Below are positions 35,298 through 43,548 of a DNA stretch of 64,000 nucleotides, piece after piece. Source of the stretch: Phenylobacterium haematophilum (lineage in GTDB: Bacteria; Pseudomonadota; Alphaproteobacteria; Caulobacterales; Caulobacteraceae); NCBI RefSeq assembly GCF_014196295.1, contig NZ_JACIDK010000003.1, positions 606,239 through 670,238 of the forward strand. Direction: 5' to 3'. Position 1 is the stretch's first letter; each line of letters opens with the position of its first letter. Made by a program: the position numbers and the translations under genes. The notes beneath the pieces are model-generated. The model did no database searches. It was given only the letters and a program-made list of their open reading frames with translations, and was not told where the DNA came from.

Positions 35298-36101
35298 TCA
35301 CCGCATGGACATCGGCGCGTAGCCAAGGTGCGTGCCTGCGTCGACCAGCAGGGTTTCGCCGGTGACATGCCGCGACCCTGGCGAAGCCAGGAACACCGCG
35401 GCGGCGGCTACGTCTTCGGCGGTCGAGGCGGCCTTCAGCGGCGTATTGGCGGCTGCGCCCTCGCGCATCTTCTGGGCCCGCTCGGCGCCGACGCCCTTAT
35501 CGAACCAAGGCGTGTCGATGAAGCCGGGACAGATCGCGTTAACTCGGATCTTCGGCGCCAGGGCGCGGGCCAGCGACAGGGTCATGGTGTTCATCGCCCC
35601 CTTAGAGGCGGCGTAGGGCACCGAAGATCCGATGCCGGCGACACCGGCGATCGAAGAGGTGTTGACCACCGCGCCCGGGCGCTCACCGACCTCAAGCAGG
35701 GTGCGGGCGGCGCGGGTCATCTGGAAGGCGCCGACAACATTGACGCCGTAGAGGTTCAGGAAGTCCTCGGCGGAGACGGCGTCGAGGTCGGCGTGGTTGG
35801 GCGCGAACTTGGTGACGCCCGCGTTGTTGAACAGTGCGTCGATACGCCCGAACGGCTCGGCCGCGGCGGCGATCTTGCGGCAGTCGGCGTCGTTGGCGAC
35901 ATCGCCCTGGACCAGGACCGCCGTGGCGCCGTGCGCCTCGACCTGGCGGGCGGTCTCCTGTGCCTCGTCGGCGCTGCGCGCATAGTTGATGATCACCGCC
36001 TGCGCGCCGCGGCTGGATGTCTCCACCGCGATGGCGCGGCCGAGGCCCGTCGACGCGCCGGTGACCACCACCACGAAGCCTTCGAAATCACTGCCGGACA
36101 T
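35298..36101 (-). CDS. SDR family oxidoreductase (FabG-like)
   Basis: A 267-residue classical short-chain dehydrogenase. It has VVVVTGASTGLGRAIA (cofactor site), LFNNAGVTKF (NNAG), a Ser strand in VVNTSSIAGVAG and the catalytic VPYAASKGAMN Tyr-Lys pair. The ending GETLLVDAGTHLGYAP resembles 3-ketoacyl-reductase/glucose-dehydrogenase types. The substrate cannot be told. I take ATG 36101 because GGGGAGGA lies just upstream; the longer frame to 36287 runs through the divergent queF start. It is divergent from queF with 76 bp between starts. Confidence 0.88.
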   Translation of the reverse strand: MSGSDFEGFVVVVTGASTGLGRAIAVETSSRGAQAVIINYARSADEAQETARQVEAHGATAVLVQGDVANDADCRKIAAAAEPFGRIDALFNNAGVTKFAPNHADLDAVSAEDFLNLYGVNVVGAFQMTRAARTLLEVGERPGAVVNTSSIAGVAGIGSSVPYAASKGAMNTMTLSLARALAPKIRVNAICPGFIDTPWFDKGVGAERAQKMREGAAANTPLKAASTAEDVAAAAVFLASPGSRHVTGETLLVDAGTHLGYAPMSMR

Positions 36102-36177
36102 CCTGTCCTCCCCATCTGCCTGTTTGCTTGTTCTGATAGCGGCTCGCTCGGTTGCCGCAAACCTTGCGGCGGGATAA

Positions 36178-36642
36178 ATGCCCTCGATGGAAGAACTGCA
36201 TCTGACCCAACTGGGCCGCGACGTCCGGGGCTTCGATAGTCCGGAGACGGCGATCCTTGAGCGCGTCCCCAATCCGCAGAGCGACACGCTCTATCTGGCG
36301 CGGTTCACGGCGCCGGAGTTCACCTCGCTCTGTCCAGTGACCGGACAGCCCGATTTCGCGCACTTGGTCATCGACTACGCCCCCGGCGACTGGCTGATCG
36401 AATCGAAGTCTCTCAAGCTGTACCTGGGCTCGTTCCGCAACCATGGCGCGTTTCACGAGGACTGCACCGTCGGGATCGGGCGCAAGATCGTCGAGGTCGC
36501 CGCGCCCCGCTGGCTGCGTATCGGCGGCTATTGGTTCCCGCGCGGAGGCATTCCGATCGATGTTTTCTGGCAAAGCGGCCCCGCGCCGGAGGGGCTTTGG
36601 GTGCCAGATCAGGGTGTCGCGACATATCGCGGTCGCGGCTGA
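36178..36642 (+). CDS. queF: NADPH-dependent 7-cyano-7-deazaguanine (preQ0) reductase QueF
   Basis: The 154-residue protein is a type I QueF, reducing the nitrile preQ0 to preQ1 in queuosine tRNA modification. The active-site Cys lies in [12 protein letters not shown] (about residue 51), where the Cys forms the thioimide. The QueF motif [20 protein letters not shown] that binds NADPH follows. Asp in FAHLVIDY and the Glu-His ending complete the pattern. No other que genes and no preQ1-like riboswitch are visible in the short upstream gap. It is divergent from the SDR gene. Confidence 0.96.
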   Translation: MPSMEELHLTQLGRDVRGFDSPETAILERVPNPQSDTLYLARFTAPEFTSLCPVTGQPDFAHLVIDYAPGDWLIESKSLKLYLGSFRNHGAFHEDCTVGIGRKIVEVAAPRWLRIGGYWFPRGGIPIDVFWQSGPAPEGLWVPDQGVATYRGRG

Positions 36643-36933
36643 TCAGAATTCAAGGGTGATTGTGCGCCGGTAATCCTGGTTCGGGCGGTTGAACGCCGGA
36701 ACGCGACCCGCGTCCACAGAGTATTCGTTCGATCGAATACATCTCAACGGTTGTATTGATATGGCGGTCAGAGCCTTCAGCGGCCCCTCGTCGCATCGGT
36801 GAGAGGCGCGATTGACTAGCGGACGGGTCGCTCGCGTGATATAAAGGCCGTGCCCATCTCTCCTCGGGCGTGTCACATCAGGCCGGGCAGCGGGCCATCG
36901 CTGTCCGGCCTTCGTGATTCCAGAGGCCGTCTT
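36643..36933. other. Gap between queF and the nitroreductase gene, 291 bp
   Basis: No convincing gene. A minus-strand frame ending at 36643 gives NRPNQDYRRTITLEF, an ending that looks like the last strands of an outer-membrane barrel protein, but it has no upstream body; it may be a remnant. A 20-bp inverted repeat at 36721-36740 lies in the middle. The segment is AT-richer than its neighbours. Confidence 0.4.
36721..36740. promoter_or_regulatory. Inverted repeat, possible operator
   Basis: GTATTCG and CGAATAC form perfect 7-bp arms around TTCGAT; the inner TTCGAT-CGAA adds further symmetry. The shape suits a dimeric repressor, but no adjacent gene start depends on it clearly. Confidence 0.3.
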
Positions 36934-37545
36934 CTAAGGCTTCCAGACGGTAGTCAGGGCTTGGCTGTCAGGCCGCTCGCGCTCCATGGGCGGCTCCTTC
37001 GCCGTACCTATGAAGATGAAGCCGGCCACATTCTCTCCAGCCTTGAGCCCCAAGATCGCCTTGGCGTCGTCGTCGTACGCGTACCAGTCGGTGATCCAGT
37101 TGGCCCCGTAGCCCAGCGCCTGGGCGGCGTAAAGCAGGCCGGTGCACACCGCGCCGGCCGAGAGCACTTGTTCCCACTCAGGAACGTCATGCGGGCGCGA
37201 CGCCGACACCACGGCGATTCCCAGCGGCGGCAGCTTCAGTTTCGCCAGCTTGGCGGCGGCGCGCGCGTCGCCGCGCGACTTCGCCAAATCCTCCAGGCGT
37301 GCGGCGAATGCGGCCTTGTCGTCGCCGCGAAGCACGATGAAGCGCCAGGGGGCCAGCTTGCCGTGGTCCGGCGCGCGAGCGGCCAGTCGGATCAAGGCCG
37401 TCACGTCTTCGTCCGATGGGGCGGGCTCGGCGAGAGTGACCGCCGAGGCCGATCGGCGCGTGGCGAGAAAGCTCAGCAGTTCGGGGCAGGGATGCTGATC
37501 GACCGGGGCGCCGAACGACGGCGCGTCGGGAAGTGCGATGGACAA
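36934..37545 (-). CDS. Nitroreductase family protein (YdjA-like)
   Basis: An FMN-dependent oxidoreductase of about 203 residues. LSFLATRRSAS near the N-terminus is the usual RRS FMN-binding motif. RAPDHGKLAPWRFIVLRG is the YdjA/TdsD-type segment, with AAQALGYGANWITDW and GENVAGFIFIGTAKEPP further on. Such enzymes reduce nitro groups or quinones with NAD(P)H; the natural substrate is unknown. The start is uncertain: no ATG lies near, and a TTG at 37545 (PV-LSIALPDAP) gives a normal family length, while the only ATG, at 37686, overlaps the divergent NUDIX gene. Confidence 0.82.
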   Translation of the reverse strand: MSIALPDAPSFGAPVDQHPCPELLSFLATRRSASAVTLAEPAPSDEDVTALIRLAARAPDHGKLAPWRFIVLRGDDKAAFAARLEDLAKSRGDARAAAKLAKLKLPPLGIAVVSASRPHDVPEWEQVLSAGAVCTGLLYAAQALGYGANWITDWYAYDDDAKAILGLKAGENVAGFIFIGTAKEPPMERERPDSQALTTVWKP

Positions 37546-37624
37546 GACGGGCTTCTCGCTGGGATGGATGGACGTCGGGCCTTTATTGGCGCCGCGGGCG
37601 CGATCTGCAAGGTTAGTTGAGAAT

Positions 37625-38239
37625 ATGTCGCAAAAACCGGCGTGGCTGACCGCGCATGGAAGGCCCTGGCTTCGTGGCGAATCCAAGGTCGCCTACGAGA
37701 ACCCGTGGATCCGGATCACCGAGCATGACGCGGTCGCGCCCACCGGGGCCGCGGCCTTCTACGGCGTCGTCGGCTTCAAGAACTATGCGCTCGCGGTGCT
37801 GCCGATCGATGAGGACGGTTCGGTGGTGCTGGTCGGACAGCATCGGTTCCCGTTCGCGGACTACAGTTGGGAGATTCCGGAAGGCGGCGGGCCCAAGAGC
37901 GAGGATCCGCTGCTCGGCGCCCAGCGCGAACTGGCCGAGGAGGCCGGCCTGGCGGCGGGCGAGTGGCGCGAGATCCTGCGCGTGCAACTGTCGAACTCGG
38001 TCACCGACGAACTGGCGATCGGCTACTTGGCGACCGACCTGCGGCCGGCGGCCGAGGCGCTGCACGCCGATGACACCGAGGACCTCGCGATGGTGCGGGC
38101 GCCGTTCCGCGAGGCGCTGCAGGCTGCAATCGATGGACACATCCGCGACGCCTTAACGGTTGCCATGTTGCTTCGGGCGTACCACATGGCCCGAGAAGGG
38201 CTTTTGTCGGCGTCGCTCGCGCGCGCCATGCTAGGATAG
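37625..38239 (+). CDS. NUDIX hydrolase (ADP-ribose pyrophosphatase-like)
   Basis: A 204-residue protein with a complete Nudix box from about residue 83: G-x5-E-x7-REL-x-EE-x-GL in GGGPKSEDPLLGAQ-RELAEEAGL, which binds Mg and catalyses pyrophosphate cleavage. The preceding strand VVLVGQHRFPFADYSWEIPEGG matches the ADP-ribose/NDP-sugar class (YffH/NudF-like). It may clean up nucleotide sugars. The ATG at 37625 is divergent from the nitroreductase. The cysE gene follows after 28 bp in the same direction. Confidence 0.9.
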   Translation: MSQKPAWLTAHGRPWLRGESKVAYENPWIRITEHDAVAPTGAAAFYGVVGFKNYALAVLPIDEDGSVVLVGQHRFPFADYSWEIPEGGGPKSEDPLLGAQRELAEEAGLAAGEWREILRVQLSNSVTDELAIGYLATDLRPAAEALHADDTEDLAMVRAPFREALQAAIDGHIRDALTVAMLLRAYHMAREGLLSASLARAMLG

Positions 38240-38267
38240 GGGACCGCCTTTGGGACGGGAGGAGCCT

Positions 38268-39098
38268 TTGAGCCAGCGTCTGGAAGTGATCGATCCCACG
38301 GCCGCGCCGCCGGTATGGGCCGCGTTGCGGATGGAATCCGAACGCGCCGCGAAGGCCGAGCCCGCGCTCGCCTCGCTGCTGAACGCGGTGGTGTTGAGCC
38401 ACGACGACCTCGGCGCGGCGCTGTCGTATCAGCTGGCGCGCAAGCTGGGCGACCAGGAGCTGCGGGCCATGAGCCTGCGCGAACTGGCCGACGCCGCCTA
38501 TCGCGCCGACCCGCGGCTGGTTGAAATCGCCGAAGCGGACCTCAAGGCCGTCTTCGAGCGCGACCCGGCCTGCAAGGGCTATGTCCAGCCGTTCCTGTTC
38601 TTCAAGGGCTTCCAGGCGCTGCAGACTCAGCGCGTCGCCCACTGGCTGTGGCATCAGGGACGCGAGACTATCGCGCTCTACCTGCAGAGCCGCATGTCCG
38701 AGATTTTCCAGGTCGACATCCACCCGGCCACCAAGATCGGCTCTGGGGTGTTCATTGACCACGGTACCGGCATTGTCATCGGCGAGACCGCAGTGATCGG
38801 CGACGACGTCTCGCTGCTGCAGGGCGTGACCTTGGGCGGGACGGGCGCTGAACGCGGCGATCGTCACCCGAAGATCGGCAACGGCGTGCTCCTGGGCGCG
38901 GGCGCCAAGGTGCTCGGCAACATCACTATCGGCGACTACGCCAAGGTCGCCTCGGGGTCGGTGGTGCTCAAGCCTGTGCCGCCGCACTGCACCGCCGCGG
39001 GCGTTCCCGCGCGCCTGGTCAACTGCCCCACCTGCGAAGAGCCAGCCCGCAGCATGGACCACACCCTGGCCGAGGCGGTCTACGACTACGTCATCTGA
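38268..39098 (+). CDS. cysE: Serine O-acetyltransferase (CysE)
   Basis: Transfers acetyl from acetyl-CoA to serine, giving O-acetylserine for cysteine synthesis. The 276-residue protein has the helical N-terminal SATase domain (AEPALASLLNAVVLSHDDLGAALSYQLARKL) and the left-handed beta-helix. DIHPATKIGSGVFIDHGTGIVIGETAVIGDDVSLLQGVTLGGTG carries the catalytic Asp-His pair and is diagnostic. The start is TTG at 38268 with GGGAGGAG just upstream; a TTG at 38250 also fits the frame. The stop overlaps the convergent MFS gene by 13 bp. Confidence 0.95.
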   Translation: MSQRLEVIDPTAAPPVWAALRMESERAAKAEPALASLLNAVVLSHDDLGAALSYQLARKLGDQELRAMSLRELADAAYRADPRLVEIAEADLKAVFERDPACKGYVQPFLFFKGFQALQTQRVAHWLWHQGRETIALYLQSRMSEIFQVDIHPATKIGSGVFIDHGTGIVIGETAVIGDDVSLLQGVTLGGTGAERGDRHPKIGNGVLLGAGAKVLGNITIGDYAKVASGSVVLKPVPPHCTAAGVPARLVNCPTCEEPARSMDHTLAEAVYDYVI

Positions 39099-40246
39099 GG
39101 CGCGGTCGTCGGTGCTGCGTAATAGTAGCGTCGCAGAAGGACGAAAGCCGCGGCGGCGCCGATAAGTCCCATCAGGATCGCCGCCCAGAACGGCGCGCCG
39201 GCCCACAGCAGGGTCGCCGCCGTGAGCGCGCCCCCAGCGCCGCCGGCGTCCCAACCTCCCTCGGTGGCGATGTGGAACCGCAGCGGGCATGGCGAGGCCT
39301 GCGAGAGGTTGTAGACGGCCGTCATCATGGTCGGCGTGTAGAGCGCCACCACCAGCGCGCCGGCCGCGTTCGCTGCGACGGCGATGGCCGGATGTCCGTA
39401 GCCTGCCGCGCGGACAGCGATGACCGCCGCCGCCGTTCCGGCCGCCAACCAAACGGCGCGCCGGCCGTGCCCGGCGTCGATGAACCGGCCCAGCATCAGA
39501 CCGCAGATCGCCCCGGCGACCGCGGCGACCGCCATCGCTCCGCCGAAGGCCGCGAAGTTCTCACCCAATGAAATGAACAGCGCGATCTGCCAGACGAATA
39601 GATAGCCTGAGGCCATCCAGCCGTCGGCTATGAACAGCGCGACGCCAGGACGTGCCGACCAGAAGGCGTTCGGCGCCTCGAGCGCGATAGGGACCGCGGG
39701 GGTGAAGAACAGCGGCGTCGCGGAGAGGACCAGCACGACGGCCGTCGCGCCGAACGCGATCTCCGGTCCCACGGTGGCCAAGGCCCAACCGGTCAGCAGC
39801 GGCGCGGCGATCCCGACCAGGGCGGCGATGGCTTCGCGCGCGCCAATCTGATGGCCACGGTGCTCAGCGTCGCCCAGCGAGGCGAAGTAGGCGTGATAGG
39901 TTGTCCAGTAGAAGGTGTCGCCGATTGAGGAGACGGCGCAGAGCGTGAACAGCGGCCAGCCGATCCCGTCCACCCTGGCCAGCAGCAGGTACTGGCCGGC
40001 GGTCAGGATGGTGCCGACGATGACCATCGGCTTGAGGCCGAAGCGCTTGCAGAGCGGCAGCACCGCCGGCCGGATGAAGAAACGGCCTATCAGGATCGCG
40101 GCCAGCGAGGCCAGCACTCCATAGGGCGGAACGCCGGCGCGCAGTAGGTAGACCGCGAAGAACGCGCCGCCGCCGCTAAGCGCCAGCGCGTGCACGCCGT
40201 AGTGGAGGTTGAGCAGGTTGACGGTGGAGTTGCGAAAGAACGCCAT
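39086..40246 (-). CDS. MFS transporter
   Basis: A 386-residue polytopic protein with about twelve hydrophobic helices in two sets of six and a central loop near residue 190. RFFIRPAVLPLCKRFGLKPMV between helices 2 and 3 is the A-like MFS loop, and GRFIDAGHGRRAVWLAAG is its C-terminal counterpart. The substrate is unknown. ATG 40246 (MAFFRNSTVNLL) is used because the upstream extension to 40363 is not hydrophobic. It is convergent with cysE; the GH84 gene lies upstream on the same strand, 163 bp away. Confidence 0.82.
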   Translation of the reverse strand: MAFFRNSTVNLLNLHYGVHALALSGGGAFFAVYLLRAGVPPYGVLASLAAILIGRFFIRPAVLPLCKRFGLKPMVIVGTILTAGQYLLLARVDGIGWPLFTLCAVSSIGDTFYWTTYHAYFASLGDAEHRGHQIGAREAIAALVGIAAPLLTGWALATVGPEIAFGATAVVLVLSATPLFFTPAVPIALEAPNAFWSARPGVALFIADGWMASGYLFVWQIALFISLGENFAAFGGAMAVAAVAGAICGLMLGRFIDAGHGRRAVWLAAGTAAAVIAVRAAGYGHPAIAVAANAAGALVVALYTPTMMTAVYNLSQASPCPLRFHIATEGGWDAGGAGGALTAATLLWAGAPFWAAILMGLIGAAAAFVLLRRYYYAAPTTAPQMT

Positions 40247-40409
40247 GGAGACAGTCTCGGGAAGTCGAGCGGCAGGACGACCCAAGGCGCCAGCGGCGCC
40301 GGTCAGTGAAGGTCGGGAGTCTCCGAGATGATCAGCCGGCCACTGGGGCGGTCTTTCGCGCATTCCGCCAACGCGGTTCGCGCAGTCTAGGCCTCCGGCA
40401 GGGTGTGCC

Positions 40410-41480
40410 TCAAGTCGCTTCGACCTCGGCCAGGGTGATGCGGTAGGCGCCGTCCAGCCAGGCGACGATCTCGCGCGCCGCCGGATGGTCGAAGCCGGCG
40501 TAGCGCGGCCGCATCCGGCTCATGTTCTCATCGGTCAGGCGGTCGACCCCGAAGCCCTGGAACTGGCTCATATTGCGCTCGACGGCGGCGGCGAGGTCCT
40601 CGCCCAGCACCTCTCGGGCGGCGGCCTGGAAGGCGCGGACATACTCGTAGCCCTCGCCCTGCTCATAGCTCTGCGCGAGGGTGATCGCGGGGATCAGCGA
40701 CAGTGTGGGCTGCAGGGCCGGATTGACCGCATGGCCGGCGATGTGCGGCGCGATGCCGGCCGGCCGGCCCGTGAATGCGCGCAGATGCAGATAGGGCGAC
40801 ATCAGCGGCCCGTCATTGACCGGATAGTTGTCCCACAGCAGCGGCTTGCGGCGCAGCTGGCGGCCGACGCGTTCGAGGTGGCCAGGGCTGAACTCGCGCG
40901 AGCAGACCTCCTCGCCGGTCCAGAACACCTTGATGGCCGGATCGAGCCCCGCGCCGAGGTCCTCGAGATAGTTCGCCGGCCGCTGGCCGAACACGCGGTC
41001 GAGAATGGAATCGTCGGTGTAGTAGGACGGGCAGACGATCACCCGCTTCGCCCTGGTCCGGGCCGCGATCCAATGCACGATCTCGATCTGATTGGCCGCT
41101 AGGTCCGGCAGGTCGCCGCGCATGTCGTCGAACAGGATGGCCAGGTCGTCGAGGCCCAGGGCGTCCAGTTGCGCGAGCTTGGCGGCCAACGCGTCCTGCG
41201 CGGCGGCCCCGAAGTCGCGGTAGATCTCGTAAGGGCTGAGGCCTACGCCGAACCGCACGCCGGCGGCGCGGCAGAAGGTGGAGAAGGCCTGCAATTCGGC
41301 CGCGGCCTCCTGGGGATGCGGCTCCTGCCAGCGGCGGCGCAGGAAGGCGTCGGCCTTCGGCGCATAGAGAAAGAATCGGTAGCCGTGCGGGATCAGCGCC
41401 TCGACGACCGCCCGGCGCTCCGCCCACGACCACGGCTTGCCGTAATAGCCCTCGACCAGTCCCAGCTCGACGCCCGCCAC
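40410..41480 (-). CDS. GH84 beta-N-acetylglucosaminidase (O-GlcNAcase-like)
   Basis: A 356-residue enzyme without a signal peptide. The start GLVEGYYGKPWSWAERR is the GH84 opening. The catalytic Asp-Asp pair lies in LAILFDDMRGDLP; in GH84 the two Asp residues assist the substrate's acetamido group. LLWDNYPVND is a further family motif. Bacterial members remove GlcNAc from glycans or proteins; here it seems cytosolic, so the target is unclear. GTG 41480 is taken as start because AGGAGGG is 5 nt upstream; the frame continues to 41573 but with unrelated sequence. Confidence 0.87.
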   Translation of the reverse strand: MAGVELGLVEGYYGKPWSWAERRAVVEALIPHGYRFFLYAPKADAFLRRRWQEPHPQEAAAELQAFSTFCRAAGVRFGVGLSPYEIYRDFGAAAQDALAAKLAQLDALGLDDLAILFDDMRGDLPDLAANQIEIVHWIAARTRAKRVIVCPSYYTDDSILDRVFGQRPANYLEDLGAGLDPAIKVFWTGEEVCSREFSPGHLERVGRQLRRKPLLWDNYPVNDGPLMSPYLHLRAFTGRPAGIAPHIAGHAVNPALQPTLSLIPAITLAQSYEQGEGYEYVRAFQAAAREVLGEDLAAAVERNMSQFQGFGVDRLTDENMSRMRPRYAGFDHPAAREIVAWLDGAYRITLAEVEAT

Positions 41481-41614
41481 GCGGCCCTCCTCTTCATTTG
41501 GCGGGCAGACTAGCGGGCGCGACGGCCGCGTCCCCAGCTTTTTCGGGCGCAGGCGCTTTGCGGTGCGGCGCAAAACCCGTAGGTTCCCGGCGAAAATCTA
41601 CGAAGGAGCCCAGC

Positions 41615-41824
41615 GTGCTGGACGAAAAAGCTATCCGCCGTCTCGAAGGCCACCTGCGCGGCACCTTCGCCAACGCGCGGATCACGTTGGTCCCCCGCCC
41701 GAAGCAAAAGGACTCCGCCGAAGTCTATATCGGCGAGGAGTTCATCGGCGTCGTCTTCGAGGACGAGGACGGCGACGGCTCGTACATGTTCGAAATGGCG
41801 ATCCTCGCCGAAGACCTGCCCTAG
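41615..41824 (+). CDS. DUF3126 family protein
   Basis: A 69-residue acidic protein: LDEKAIRRLEGHLRGTF at the start and EVYIGEEFIGVVFEDEDGDGSY in the middle, the conserved pattern of the DUF3126 family found across alphaproteobacteria. Function is not known. GTG start with AAGGAG 6 nt upstream. It stands alone between the GH84 and phoH genes, convergent with phoH. Confidence 0.85.
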   Translation: MLDEKAIRRLEGHLRGTFANARITLVPRPKQKDSAEVYIGEEFIGVVFEDEDGDGSYMFEMAILAEDLP

Positions 41825-41872
41825 CAGGTCGAGCGCCGGCCCCGTGATCCGGGGCCGGCCTCCACTACGGCG

Positions 41873-42637
41873 TCAGAGCACGCCCAGCATCTCGGCCACC
41901 AGCGGGTGGCGCACGATGTCGACGTCCTTGAGCCGCACGACCGCGATGTTCGAGATCTCCTCGAAGCGGTCGGCGACCGGGCCGAGGCCCGAGAGCTCCG
42001 GCAGCAGGTCCGATTGGGCAGGGTCGCCGGTCACCACCATGGTCGAATGCCACCCCAGGCGGGTCAGCAGCATCTTCAGTTGCCCGTAGGTGCAGTTCTG
42101 CGCCTCGTCGATGACCACGAAGGCGTTGTTCAGCGTGCGGCCTCGCATGAAGCCGACCGGCGCGATCTCGATTGCGCCCTCGGCCATCAGCGCCCGCACC
42201 CGCTTCATCGACAGCCGGTCCGACAGCGCGTCGTAGAGCGGCCGCAGATAGGGCGCGAGCTTGTCCTCGGCGTCGCCGGGCAGGAAGCCGATCGACTCCC
42301 CGGCCTCGACCGCCGGCCGCGACAGCACGATGCGCCCGACGCGCCCGGCTTCCAGCGCTTCCACCGCCTTGGCGATGGCCAGATAAGTCTTGCCGGTGCC
42401 GGCCGGTCCCAGCGCCATGACCAGGTTCTTGGCGTCGATGGCGTCCATCAGCGCCTGCTGGCCCGGCGACTTGGCTTTTATCGTCTTGAGATACCCCTGG
42501 TCGCGGTCGTCGTTGTGATGAGCCAAGGGGGACCACGCGCGATCCACGGGCAGACGGCGGACTTTCGCGTCATCCTCGAACTGGGCGGCGTCGAACGCGC
42601 CTTCGCGCAGTTGTCGCTTCAGAGCTCGCTTGGTCAT
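41873..42637 (-). CDS. PhoH family P-loop ATPase
   Basis: A 254-residue protein. It has the Walker A motif LGPAGTGKTYLA at about residue 77, SRPAVEAGESIGFLPGD, Walker B-like FVVIDEAQNCT and the VVTGDPAQSDL segment, together diagnostic of PhoH. The family are RNA-associated ATPases (helicase-like); the E. coli namesake is phosphate-regulated. GGAGG lies 5 nt upstream of the ATG. An intrinsic terminator on the same strand ends only 19 nt upstream of the start, so transcription must read through it; this hints at attenuation (see the terminator and leader entries). Confidence 0.92.
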   Translation of the reverse strand: MTKRALKRQLREGAFDAAQFEDDAKVRRLPVDRAWSPLAHHNDDRDQGYLKTIKAKSPGQQALMDAIDAKNLVMALGPAGTGKTYLAIAKAVEALEAGRVGRIVLSRPAVEAGESIGFLPGDAEDKLAPYLRPLYDALSDRLSMKRVRALMAEGAIEIAPVGFMRGRTLNNAFVVIDEAQNCTYGQLKMLLTRLGWHSTMVVTGDPAQSDLLPELSGLGPVADRFEEISNIAVVRLKDVDIVRHPLVAEMLGVL

Positions 42638-42655
42638 CTAGGCCTCCATAGGGGC

Positions 42656-42688
42656 AAGAAAAAAGGGCGACGCCGAAACGGCTCGCCC
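42656..42688 (-). terminator. Intrinsic terminator in the phoH leader
   Basis: On the minus strand: GGGCGA/TCGCCC and GCCG/CGGC stems with one bulged base and an AAA/TTT loop (42665-42688), followed by TTTTTTCTT. The T-tract ends 19 nt before the phoH ATG, leaving no room for a separate phoH promoter. Confidence 0.85.
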
Positions 42689-42902
42689 TCGAGGATCGAT
42701 GAAGTTTGCAATGGTGCGGCGGGGACGCGCGCAACGGCCCGGAGGTCCGTCTTCGGTTCGTGATCCAGGCGGGAAACCCCGCCGTAGCAAACGCGACACC
42801 TTAGTACCCCGCCCCAAACGCAGGCCACGAACCGGACGCCGACTCGCGGCGTGATGCGGAAAGGGCTCTCGCCCCTCTCGAATCGCATCACTAGAGTGAT
42901 GC
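42656..42902 (-). ncRNA. Candidate structured leader RNA or small RNA upstream of phoH
   Basis: The gap 42638-42959 (322 bp) has no gene. The minus strand carries a series of strong stems: AGTGATGC (42895-42902) with GCATCACT (42885-42892), or alternatively CGCATCAC (42884-42891) with GTGATGCG (42851-42858), which exclude each other. A long stem CACGAACC (42826-42833) with GGTTCGTG (42755-42762) is extended by GTCCG/CGGAC and holds an inner GGCGGG/CCCGCC hairpin. The terminator closes the set. The overall long-rod shape is reminiscent of 6S-type RNA, but I cannot match any family. Length and 5' end are guesses. Confidence 0.35.
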
Positions 42903-42959
42903 TAACGTGGTTTCTGAATCCTTAAATGGCTCATTTGATTAAATAAACGGGGTGTACGG

Positions 42960-43487
42960 ATGAGTGTCTACAACTTGGGCGAAGTCGCCCCGGAACTGCC
43001 CAAGGAAGATGAATACTGGATCGCGCCGAACGCAGCGGTGGTCGGCCGGGTGATTCTCAAGAAGAACGCGTCGGTATGGTTCGGCGCGACGATTCGCGGC
43101 GACAACGACCCGATCACCATCGGCGAGAATTCGAACGTCCAGGACGGCAGCGTCCTGCACACCGACACCGGCTATCCCCTGACCATCGGCGCCAACGTCA
43201 CCGTGGGGCACATGGTCATGCTGCACGGCTGCACCATCGGCGACGGCTCGCTGATCGGCATCGGCTCGATCGTGCTCAACGGCGCCAAGATCGGGAAGAA
43301 CTGCCTGATCGGCGCCAACTGCCTGATCACCGAGGGCAAGGAGATCCCGGACAATTCGCTGGTCATGGGCGCGCCGGGCAAGGTTGTGCGTGAGATCTCG
43401 CCGGAGCAGGGCAAGGCGCTGGCCGGCGGGGCGCTGCACTACGTCGAGAATTGGAAGCGATATCGCGCCGGTCTGCGCCCGCTCTGA
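42960..43487 (+). CDS. Gamma carbonic anhydrase family protein
   Basis: A 175-residue left-handed beta-helix protein of the gamma-CA/PaaY/YrdA group. Metal-binding His residues are placed as in Cam: one in SVLHTD and two in [33 protein letters not shown] is the family signature. It probably forms a trimer with zinc or iron at subunit interfaces; many members have weak or no CO2-hydrating activity, so the role is uncertain. The ATG at 42960 is preceded by an AT-rich stretch that may be its promoter. The crotonase gene follows after 61 bp. Confidence 0.92.
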   Translation: MSVYNLGEVAPELPKEDEYWIAPNAAVVGRVILKKNASVWFGATIRGDNDPITIGENSNVQDGSVLHTDTGYPLTIGANVTVGHMVMLHGCTIGDGSLIGIGSIVLNGAKIGKNCLIGANCLITEGKEIPDNSLVMGAPGKVVREISPEQGKALAGGALHYVENWKRYRAGLRPL

Positions 43488-43548
43488 GGACTTGACCGAC
43501 GTAGCGGCGCCCCGGCGAGCCTGGGGCGGCAAACAGGGAGGATCCTCG

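Noticed and set aside
36934..37686. Longer nitroreductase starting at the ATG 37686
   Set aside because: It would cover the NUDIX start on the other strand and add about 47 residues not typical of the family.
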